Assembly (NCBI GenBank): GCA_027024445.1
Contig: JALVSJ010000240.1
Span: 1-39,739, forward strand
Reading direction: 5' to 3'
Source of the DNA: Desulfobacterales bacterium
Lineage (GTDB): Bacteria > Desulfobacterota > DSM-4660 > Desulfatiglandales > Desulfatiglandaceae
DNA: 39,739 nucleotides
In this document: in pieces, positions 33,439 through 39,739 of the stretch
Position numbering within the stretch: position 1 is the stretch's first letter
How the letters are laid out: each line of letters opens with the position of its first letter
Notes under the pieces: model-generated
The model's database searches: none
What the model saw: the letters and a program-made list of their open reading frames with translations, nothing else
Told to the model about the DNA's origin: nothing
Position numbers and translations under genes: made by a program

Positions 33439-35109
33439 TTAAACAACTATACTCAATTGATGGCTATGTTCTAAAACTACACCTGGAGTTTTCGTGTCTT
33501 GAATCACCTCGGTGTGATTTGACACCTGGATATTGTGCGAATGGGAAAACCTCTCATTTTGTTCACCCTGCCCTGATGACGCTTCAAATCCTCCTCCCCC
33601 CAAACCAACCATTACCTCTAACTTGTCCACCACAAACCCCGCCTGAGTCAGATGGTGCCTGAGGACATTGAGGCTTCCTTCCACAATTTCTTTTGCCCAG
33701 GGATGTTCCGTACCAAGCTGCACTTGCAAATGTCCCTGCTTCACAAGAACTCTGAGGTCTATCTGCCCAAGCTCCGGGGGATGCAGAGTGAGTTTGCTTT
33801 CGTGTTGTCCCCTTGCCACCATCCACCTTAAGTGCTCAATCACCTTTTGGAGAGTGTCGTAGGGATTTGTCCAATTGGCTACTGTTGGACTAACCCACTC
33901 AATAGCTTCTGACCGGAGGGTGTTTTGATTACTGTCTAGAACCAAAGGCGCTTGATTCTTGTTTTCAGAAGTTAATTTCGAGATTCTTGTAGTTTTCCCT
34001 GGTTTATTTCTTAGTGCCGAGGTGATCGGACTTTTCTGAGTATTTCCTGATTCTTCAGGCCTTGATATGGATACACGAATAGATTTGATTTGAGACATCG
34101 GTTTGTGAGGCTTATCACCACTTGCCTCTGCCACTTCATTTAGGCGGGCCTTTAACTGCTCTCGAAGCGATAGGTTTTTGGTGTTTGTTTTGTCTTTTAC
34201 TCGTATGCTCTTGAGCAGTGCTTCTATTTGTTTCTCTGTAACTTCTTCGCCCTTTTCATTATCTCGCGCCCCTTTAGCTGAATTGAAGGTCGTGGTCTCC
34301 AGAATTTGTTTTATCTTCTCAGGGGACAGGCCCTTGCCCCTTAGAACATAGGCTAGCTTTCTCTTTGCAACTGCACTCTGTCCCTTACTTGAGTCTTTTG
34401 GCTCCTGAAATATCTTCAATATATCCTCTTTACCCTTCAACTCCTTTGCCAATGAGCCTAAATTTTGTGGTCTAAGAGGTATGCCCAGATTTCGCAATAA
34501 AGCCTCCATATCCTTTTCACTCAGTTTCAGGCCAGGAGCAAGGTCCTTCAGCATTGCTACAACGTCAGTTATTTCCAATTCAGCTTTTGCAAGCCCGTGT
34601 TTCTCCAGTGCACCTTTTACCGCTTCCAAGTCGCCGCCCAATCTCAGGAAGGCTAAAGCCAACTGTGGTACGTATTCTCTTCCTATACCAATGTTCGAGT
34701 CCCCTGATGGTCTCTTGGCTAATATGCTTTGAACACCCCGTGCTAGCGCGTCCAAGTGTATCAGTCCATTGGAATCAGTAGCTTTGTTTATTAGTGACGT
34801 AATCTGCTCTTTCGTAAGTCCTAACTTTTCGAGAATACTCGCGAGGGCAGCCCCCTTTGTGGAGGGGATCATGACACCCGCGCCAATCAGTCCAGTCAAT
34901 GATTCAACTATTTTCCATTCCTTTTGGATAGAACACTGTTTATTGCTCTTACCCATCCGATGGTCCTGCGAAAACCTTATCCCGTGGATTTCCTTTGCCA
35001 ACAGCTTTCCAAAAAGTCTTTTTGTAGGCGCCAGACTCCCTCCTTTACTTGAAGCATCAGATTGGGGAGAAATATCCATAAACAAATTGAGCGCCACCGG
35101 GTCTTTCAT
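33439..35109 (-). CDS. fliK: Hook-length control protein FliK
   Basis: A 556-residue protein. The long N-terminal part is low in conserved sequence and includes possible helical repeats (LEKLGLTKEQITSLI, LEKHGLAKAELEI, LRGKGLSPEKIKQIL), which may form the molecular ruler. The C-terminal FliK domain (about 420-510) has the PPELG motif at 444-448 followed by Q-I-DLRVLVKQGHLQVQL. FliK measures the hook and triggers FlhB. It is the first gene of the fliK-flgD-flgE operon behind a sigma-54 promoter. Confidence 0.92.
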   Translation of the reverse strand: MKDPVALNLFMDISPQSDASSKGGSLAPTKRLFGKLLAKEIHGIRFSQDHRMGKSNKQCSIQKEWKIVESLTGLIGAGVMIPSTKGAALASILEKLGLTKEQITSLINKATDSNGLIHLDALARGVQSILAKRPSGDSNIGIGREYVPQLALAFLRLGGDLEAVKGALEKHGLAKAELEITDVVAMLKDLAPGLKLSEKDMEALLRNLGIPLRPQNLGSLAKELKGKEDILKIFQEPKDSSKGQSAVAKRKLAYVLRGKGLSPEKIKQILETTTFNSAKGARDNEKGEEVTEKQIEALLKSIRVKDKTNTKNLSLREQLKARLNEVAEASGDKPHKPMSQIKSIRVSISRPEESGNTQKSPITSALRNKPGKTTRISKLTSENKNQAPLVLDSNQNTLRSEAIEWVSPTVANWTNPYDTLQKVIEHLRWMVARGQHESKLTLHPPELGQIDLRVLVKQGHLQVQLGTEHPWAKEIVEGSLNVLRHHLTQAGFVVDKLEVMVGLGGGGFEASSGQGEQNERFSHSHNIQVSNHTEVIQDTKTPGVVLEHSHQLSIVV

Positions 35110-35153
35110 TTATTCACCTCTTGTTTGAATTCACCGTACTGTCGGTGGCTAAC

Positions 35154-35169
35154 AGCAAGCGTCGTGCCA
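35154..35169 (-). promoter_or_regulatory. Sigma-54 (-24/-12) promoter of the fliK-flgD-flgE operon
   Basis: Minus strand: TGGCAC, five bases (GACGC), TTGCT. It is a full match to the consensus with correct spacing, 45 bases before the fliK ATG; transcription would begin near 35142. Confidence 0.87.
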
Positions 35170-35372
35170 CCAAATTAAGTTCCATATTTTTTTCTTGAAT
35201 ATCAGAAGGTTACTAGACCACGGAAGAAACTGTGGTTTTAATTTCAATGGATTTCCAAGGAAAAATATGCCCGGTTGAGGGAGCCAAAGGAAAATTTTTC
35301 CGATCATGCCTGACAGGTAGAATTATTTCTTGAAAATTAGGTGGTGAGTCGCGATCTTTGTAAACAGTAAAG

Positions 35373-35395
35373 GTGCCTAGGGCCCCCCTAGGCGC
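35373..35395 (-). terminator. Hairpin after the EamA gene
   Basis: GCCTAGGG (35375-35382) and CCCTAGGC (35386-35393) form an 8-bp GC-rich stem with a 3-base loop, extended by a G-T and a G-C pair. On the minus strand it lies about 60 bases after the EamA stop. The following sequence (ACCTTTACTG) is only weakly T-rich. Confidence 0.55.
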
Positions 35396-35455
35396 AGGAC
35401 TAGATGGGGTTCTCGCAAAAAAAGTGAAGCACGGTATGTTGCAGTGGCAAGGAGC

Positions 35456-36436
35456 CTACTTGCTTTCACGAACAACCATGGCGCGAGCAGATGTTTGCTG
35501 TTTCAGGACCGCAGGGCTCAGCTCGTCCAGTTCCTTTTCCATCTGAACCAAAATCACGGAAATTATGACGGCCACTCCACCAGCGATTTGCAACAGTTCC
35601 AGTCTCTCTCCCAGGAACACGAAAGCTATGAGCCCTGCCGAGATGGGCTCAAATGTTGCCACAATCGTAGCGCGTGTAGACCTCAAAAGCTCCACTCCCC
35701 ATGCAAATAGTCCGAACGGAACAATGGTACCCAAACTCGAACACAGAAAGATCAACGTCCATGATGTGGCATCCCATCCCATCTTCGGGAGCGTAGCAGG
35801 GCCTAGCACTATGTTCCAGCTTAAGGCACCGAATATTAGGGCATAGAGGAGGATGGTCCAAGGACCATATACTCTTAGCAAATACTCCGAGTAAATAATG
35901 TAAAAAGAATAAGTGAAGGCTGCTCCCAGGCCCCACATAAGGCCTGTAGAATTCATATTAAACAAATTGATATTGTACCCGCCGACCACGAAATAGCACC
36001 CCATAAGGGCCAAAAACAAAGCGATCCATCTCATGGGCCCCATCCTCTGGGCCATAAAAAGGCGCGCATAAACTGCTATAAGAACCGGAGCGATATACTC
36101 TATTAGGATAGCCGCAGCAGTTGCAATTTTGGAGATGGCCTCGAAGTAGCATACATTGACGCCTGCCATTCCCACAACGCCCAAAAATGCAAAATGGGGC
36201 AAATGTCTTCTTTCAATGCGGAGGGCGTCAGGTCGGCTCAGAGCAAGCCACAAGGCCGTCAGGGCCGAAGCAATGGTAAGCCTGCCCTGGGAAAGCACAA
36301 AAGGTGACAGCCCCATATTCATGAGGTATTTGCTCGCCACCCCGTTGGCTCCCCAAGTTGTGGCTGCTCCCAGGCAGGCCAGGACTCCTGTTGTCGTGTT
36401 TGGTGCCGGGTTCCTTGTCATCATGGCCCCGTTCAT
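35456..36436 (-). CDS. EamA/DMT family transporter
   Basis: A 326-residue membrane protein with about ten membrane segments in two EamA repeats: the first has LGAATTWGANGVASKYLMNMGLSPFVLSQGRLTIA, the second LMWGLGAAFTYSFYIIYSEYLL and ATFEPISAGLIAFVFLGERLELLQIAGGVAVIISVIL. This family exports or imports small metabolites; the substrate cannot be told. An AGGA site precedes the ATG. It is not a flagellar gene and breaks the run between the MotE-like gene and fliK. Confidence 0.9.
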   Translation of the reverse strand: MNGAMMTRNPAPNTTTGVLACLGAATTWGANGVASKYLMNMGLSPFVLSQGRLTIASALTALWLALSRPDALRIERRHLPHFAFLGVVGMAGVNVCYFEAISKIATAAAILIEYIAPVLIAVYARLFMAQRMGPMRWIALFLALMGCYFVVGGYNINLFNMNSTGLMWGLGAAFTYSFYIIYSEYLLRVYGPWTILLYALIFGALSWNIVLGPATLPKMGWDATSWTLIFLCSSLGTIVPFGLFAWGVELLRSTRATIVATFEPISAGLIAFVFLGERLELLQIAGGVAVIISVILVQMEKELDELSPAVLKQQTSARAMVVRESK

Positions 36437-36599
36437 GCTTCCTAATCCACATAGTATCTAGTATCCCTGGCTGAGGGCAAGGCGCTGAAGCCACGCGGCC
36501 GTTCCCCAGTTTCTGCCAGCAACCTATTTTGTACTGGGATGATTTGAGATGGGTGATAGTAACTGAAGATTTGTGGAAAAACAAGTACAGGAAGGTCTT

Positions 36600-37271
36600 C
36601 TATTGTTCTCTGGACAATCGCTCACTTATCATGGCAGCCTTTTCAGGGCTCATCATCGCTACAATCCTTCCTGCGGCTTTGCCTTTCATATTTCTCAAAA
36701 TCTTTACAACGGTTTCCATTTTCAGCTTTTCCATAATGGCAGCTGCCTTTGCGGGCTCCATGGCCGTATACAGAGACACCAAATGGGCCATCTTTGCATC
36801 TTTCAAGGCTTTTTCTCTCTGGGCCAGCTTCTTTACGTAGTTGGCAAGCTTGGTCTGAAGCTCATTGAGCTCTGCCATCTTTGCTTCTGTTTCTTGTTTC
36901 AACGCCAGATATTCTTTTTCTTTCTTGGCTATGTCCTCCTCCCTTTTTTTCAACTCCATTTGTTTCTTAATTAGGGATTCCTCTGTCACTACAGGAAAAG
37001 AACTTTGCCCAGAGTCCTGCTCCTCCTGCTTTGCCAACGCCTCATTACCAAAGTAGTGCGTTGAAATGTACACACCGCTCAAGATCATTTTGGAAAGCAC
37101 AATAGCCCCAAGGAAAAACATAAGGAAGATGAAAGGGCCTTTGGATCCTAACGAAATTCTCTTCCGTGACGCAGCGCTGCCATTTCGTTCAGTGCTACAC
37201 GTTCCTTCGCCTCTCTTTCTCCTACCCATTTCCGAAAATCCTTTTCTTTCAGTTTGTCCATTATCTTCCAT
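36600..37271 (-). CDS. MotE/FlbB-like membrane protein with coiled coil
   Basis: Up to 223 residues: basic N-terminus, one membrane segment (about 46-66), a long charged coiled coil (about 95-160: KKREEDIAKKEKEYLALKQETEAKMAELNELQ) and a C-terminal MgtE-N-like helical domain (YTAMEPAKAAAIMEKLKMETVVKILRNMKGKAAGRIVAMMSPEKAAMISERL). Such proteins (MotE, FlbB) act in the periplasm at the stator or basal body. The ATG at 37271 (AAGGA upstream) gives an overlap of 124 bases with fliJ in another frame; the ATG at 37229 also overlaps. The exact start is uncertain. Confidence 0.8.
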   Translation of the reverse strand: MEDNGQTERKGFSEMGRRKRGEGTCSTERNGSAASRKRISLGSKGPFIFLMFFLGAIVLSKMILSGVYISTHYFGNEALAKQEEQDSGQSSFPVVTEESLIKKQMELKKREEDIAKKEKEYLALKQETEAKMAELNELQTKLANYVKKLAQREKALKDAKMAHLVSLYTAMEPAKAAAIMEKLKMETVVKILRNMKGKAAGRIVAMMSPEKAAMISERLSREQ

Positions 37272-37597
37272 TCCTTATCCTTTTCCAATAACGCTGATCT
37301 ATTTTTCTCAACGATTTCTTCCCACTCAGCCACCTGAAGCGCTTTCTGGGATATCTCTTCTTTCAGTCTGCCCAAATACGTTGTGTAGTTTTTGAGCTTT
37401 TGCGCTGTAATGCCTTCCCTCAGACTGTGGTTAAGCCTGCCGGTGGCCTTATTATACTCTACAGTAAGGGATTCCAGGGCTTCTTTAGCCACTTGTAATT
37501 GCTCCATTGAACGAGCCAGCTCCACCTTGGCCATATCTTTTAAATGCCTTCTGTAGTTTAGCAGGCTTTCGTATCGGAATTTGAACGCCATAGCCAT
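37148..37597 (-). CDS. fliJ: Flagellar export chaperone-escort FliJ
   Basis: A 149-residue, almost wholly helical coiled-coil protein, MAFKFRYESLLNYRRHLKDMAKVEL at the start. Length and the FKFRYESLLNYR signature match FliJ. It sits in the FliI ring and moves chaperone-substrate complexes to FlhA. It lies 7 bases after fliI. Confidence 0.92.
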   Translation of the reverse strand: MAMAFKFRYESLLNYRRHLKDMAKVELARSMEQLQVAKEALESLTVEYNKATGRLNHSLREGITAQKLKNYTTYLGRLKEEISQKALQVAEWEEIVEKNRSALLEKDKEWKIMDKLKEKDFRKWVGEREAKERVALNEMAALRHGREFR

Positions 37598-37604
37598 CCC
37601 CTAA

Positions 37605-38924
37605 TCAACCGAACAATTCCTTCAAGCGCTTTACTCCCTCTTCCATTGTCGATCTGCTTCCAACATCTTGGCGCAAAAAGGCGTTTAATTTGTCTATCAT
37701 GTTCACTGCATAGTCAGCTCTTTTGTTATTTCCTTTCTTGTAAGCGCCCAGGTTAACAAGATCTTCTATCTTTGCATAATCTGCCATTAACGCCCTAAAC
37801 TTCTTGGAATAGTCCAAATGAGCAGAATCCACTACGTCATTCATCAATCTGCTCACACTGGAAAGCACGTCAATGGCCGGGTAGTGGCCACGCGAGGCAA
37901 GGGTCCTGTCCAATACAATGTGACCATCCACAATGGAGCGAACCGCGTCGGCAATGGGCTCGTTCATATCGTCGCCCTCCACCAGTACCGTGTAGAGGCC
38001 TGTTATTGACCCTTTTCTGCCATTGGTGCCGGCCCTTTCCAAAAGCCTTGGAAGATGGGCGAATGTACTGGGAGGATATGCCTTGTTGCTGGGTGGCTCA
38101 CCCGATGCCAGACCCACCTCCCGGGCGGCCATGGCGAACCTTGTGATGGAATCCATCATCAACAAGACATCTTTGCCGTTATCCCTGAAGAATTCCGCTA
38201 TTGCTGTGGCCAGGTATGCTCCCCTCATCCGGATCAGAGGAGAGGTGTCAGATGTGGCTGCGACCACCACAGAACGCTTCAGACCTTCTGCACCAAGATC
38301 CTTTTCGATAAACTCCTTTACCTCTCTACCCCTCTCACCAATAAGGGCAATTACATTAACATCTGCTTTTGTAAACCTTGCCATCATTCCAAGAAGCACA
38401 CTTTTTCCCACCCCGGATCCAGCCATAATAGCAGCCCTTTGTCCTTTGGCCAGAGTCACCAGTGAATTGATCGCCCTTATTCCCACGTCCAGAGGCTCCT
38501 TGATCCTGGTCCTGTTTAAGGGATTAAGGGGCTTTGCGTACAAGGGCATTGTCTTGGTGTAGCGGATAGGGTGTCCACCATCTATTGGCTCCCCCAACCC
38601 GTCCAATACCCTGCCCAGCATGTCGAAACCAACGTGCACTGAGGCCTGATATTTTCTCGCCACTATTCTACTGCCCGGTTCCACGCCGTCGCATGAACAC
38701 AGAGGCATCAACAGCAGAGAATTTTCTCTAAATCCGATGACTTCTGCCAGCACAGGGTCTGCATAACGCGGTGGGTAAACCTGACATATCCCGCCTAATG
38801 GCATGGAAGGGCCATTGCCTTCTATCACAGTCCCCACAACCTTAGTAACTCTGCCCTCCAGCAGGACAGGCTCTACCGCATCCAGCTTATCAATATATTT
38901 CTTAAGCGATATTTGTGCTCCCAT
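37605..38924 (-). CDS. fliI: Flagellar export ATPase FliI
   Basis: A 439-residue ATPase of the F1-beta/type III family. Walker A is AGSGVGKSVLLGMMA, followed by ALIGERGREVKEFIEKDLG and Walker B VLLMMDSITRFAMAAREVGLASGEPP. The N-terminal barrel carries RVTKVVGTVIEG. It energises export with FliH and FliJ. It overlaps fliH by 23 bases. Confidence 0.98.
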   Translation of the reverse strand: MGAQISLKKYIDKLDAVEPVLLEGRVTKVVGTVIEGNGPSMPLGGICQVYPPRYADPVLAEVIGFRENSLLLMPLCSCDGVEPGSRIVARKYQASVHVGFDMLGRVLDGLGEPIDGGHPIRYTKTMPLYAKPLNPLNRTRIKEPLDVGIRAINSLVTLAKGQRAAIMAGSGVGKSVLLGMMARFTKADVNVIALIGERGREVKEFIEKDLGAEGLKRSVVVAATSDTSPLIRMRGAYLATAIAEFFRDNGKDVLLMMDSITRFAMAAREVGLASGEPPSNKAYPPSTFAHLPRLLERAGTNGRKGSITGLYTVLVEGDDMNEPIADAVRSIVDGHIVLDRTLASRGHYPAIDVLSSVSRLMNDVVDSAHLDYSKKFRALMADYAKIEDLVNLGAYKKGNNKRADYAVNMIDKLNAFLRQDVGSRSTMEEGVKRLKELFG

Positions 38925-39579
38925 GGCCGGTGTTGCCTAACTCATCCTCCAACTCTCTCGCTATAGCTTCCAGTTGATCTTCGATAGCTGCATTAATACT
39001 CCCAAAACCCGTCTCAAGTATACATCCCCCCCGAGCTATGCTCGGATCTTCTGCCAACTCTATCCTCTCTACCTTTTTTCTGGCCTTTATTTCAGGAAGC
39101 GCTTCTTCCACTTTGTGCATGTCAGCCGGGTTAACCAGTATCCTGATAGCTGTGCGTTCAGTAAGAAACTCCGTCGCCTTCCTTATTGACCGCAATACCA
39201 TATCTTTGTCCAAGCCGATCTCTTTATCCAGAATCTTCCTGGCTATCTCCACTGACAGCTTCAGTATCTCCTCCTCTGCCTCTCGATAGAGGTTACCCTT
39301 GAGCTCGGACAGGCTGCTTATCAACGCGTCCAATCTTTTTGCGGTCTCCTCCAAGCGCTTTTTTCCCAAAGCAAGACCATCTTTCTGCCCCTGATTGAAT
39401 CCTTTCTCATAGGCCTCTCTTTCTATTTCAGAGATTCGATCCTGCGTGCCACCCCGCCTCACATGCTTGTGTGAAGAGCTATTGAATTCGGTATCTACCT
39501 TTATTTCCTGGGCCCGGAAAGCCTCTATTTTAAGGCCCTCATGCTGGTGTCTCTTGATTAAATTAGACAACGACGTCAT
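38902..39579 (-). CDS. fliH: Flagellar export stator FliH
   Basis: About 225 residues: an N-terminal variable part, the AYEKGFNQGQKDGLALGKKRLEET region with regularly spaced G residues (family GxxxG-like segment, about 75-95), and the V-ATPase E-like C-domain (KLSVEIARKILDKEIGLDKDMVLRSIRKAT ... RGGCILETGFGSINAAIEDQLEAI). It binds FliI and FliN. The ATG at 39579 has GGGGAGG upstream and overlaps fliG by 17 bases; the GTG at 39603 is less likely. Confidence 0.93.
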   Translation of the reverse strand: MTSLSNLIKRHQHEGLKIEAFRAQEIKVDTEFNSSSHKHVRRGGTQDRISEIEREAYEKGFNQGQKDGLALGKKRLEETAKRLDALISSLSELKGNLYREAEEEILKLSVEIARKILDKEIGLDKDMVLRSIRKATEFLTERTAIRILVNPADMHKVEEALPEIKARKKVERIELAEDPSIARGGCILETGFGSINAAIEDQLEAIARELEDELGNTGHGSTNIA

Positions 39580-39739
39580 CACCTCCCCGGCCTCCGAGCA
39601 CAATCTTGCCTTCCTCTTCCAGTCTTCTTGCTGTCTTAATGATACTTCTCTGTGCCTGTTCCACCTCTTTTACCCTCACCGGGCCCATTACTTCCATATC
39701 CTCTTTGAGCATCTCTGCAGCCCTCTGACTCAAGTTGCT
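39563..39739 (-). CDS. fliG: Motor switch protein FliG, C-terminal 58 residues
   Basis: The frame is open to the window's right edge. Translation of the minus strand gives SNLSQRAAEMLKEDMEVMGP, then VRVKEVEQAQRSIIKTARRL and a short EEEGKIVLGG tail before the TAA. This is the FliG C-terminal domain end. FliG sits on the MS-ring and takes torque from MotA. The start, and most likely fliF, fliE, flgC and flgB, lie to the right. Confidence 0.93.
   Translation of the reverse strand, partial: SNLSQRAAEMLKEDMEVMGPVRVKEVEQAQRSIIKTARRLEEEGKIVLGGRGGDDVVV

Larger units (their letters stand above)
35110..35455. other. Intergenic region of 346 bp between the EamA gene and fliK
   Basis: Holds the sigma-54 promoter of fliK (35154-35169), a hairpin after the EamA gene (35373-35395), and a smaller inverted repeat at 35217-35236 (ACCACGG/CTGTGGT) followed by four Ts on the plus strand, where no plus-strand gene needs it. 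I see no coding frame in the rest. Confidence 0.6.

Noticed and set aside
38023-38562. Plus-strand open frame of 179 codons
   Set aside because: Antisense of fliI; no recognisable protein feature.

Overview
This window is almost entirely one large flagellar biosynthesis cluster from a deltaproteobacterium-like organism (Desulfobacterota, probably a sulfate reducer or syntroph). I infer this from the gene order (flhA-flhF-flhG-fliA-FliL-like-DUF2802-flgF-flgG-flgA-flgH-flgI-flgJ-flgN-flgK-flgL-csrA-fliW), a DVU0524-family FlgM-associated protein, a class I-type adenylate cyclase next to flgM, and a sigma-54/sigma-28 regulatory hierarchy. No species can be named from the sequence. Nearly all genes lie on the minus strand, so the cluster reads from right to left.

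Left border (1-4383): on the plus strand lie the C-terminal part of a carboxylase/decarboxylase subunit (pyruvate carboxylase B / oxaloacetate decarboxylase alpha type), a YcgR-like PilZ protein (c-di-GMP receptor) and a divergent FliL-like membrane protein. A class I adenylate cyclase follows on the minus strand. Two nucleotide second messengers (c-di-GMP and cAMP) are therefore represented at the edge of the cluster.

Regulatory block (4384-7760, minus): flgM with its DVU0524-type partner behind a good sigma-28 promoter, an FlrC/NtrC-type sigma-54 activator, then fliW and csrA. Filament-junction and rod/ring block (7858-15981): flgL, flgK, flgN, a muramidase-less flgJ, flgI, flgH, flgA, flgG, flgF, the last preceded by a sigma-54 promoter. 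Export/regulation block (16227-29339): a stand-alone FlhB C-domain protein, a second FliK-like protein, a DUF2802 protein, a 77-residue charged protein, an acidic FliL-like protein, fliA, flhG, flhF, flhA, flhB, fliR, fliQ, fliP, fliO, fliN, fliM. Then fliL and a lone motA behind a consensus sigma-54 promoter. Hook block (31239-35109): flgE, flgD, fliK behind another consensus sigma-54 promoter. An EamA transporter gene interrupts the cluster (35456-36436). A MotE-like gene, fliJ, fliI, fliH and the end of fliG run off the right edge.

How it works together: the sigma-54 activator plausibly drives the hook, basal-body and motor operons through the -24/-12 promoters seen here. FliA (sigma-28) drives late genes and is held by FlgM, which leaves through the finished export gate. 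FliW/CsrA couple flagellin level to translation. FlhF/FlhG set pole and number. Not found in the window: flagellin, fliD, fliS, motB, fliE, fliF, flgB, flgC, chemotaxis genes, and the kinase partner of the activator.

I found no CRISPR, tRNA, rRNA, transposase or prophage. The most noteworthy items are the promoter set, the flgM-hairpin-adenylate cyclase arrangement, three FliL-type proteins, two FliK-type proteins, two FlhB-type proteins (one with NPRH, one without the cleavage motif), motA without motB, and degenerate simple repeats on both sides of fliL.
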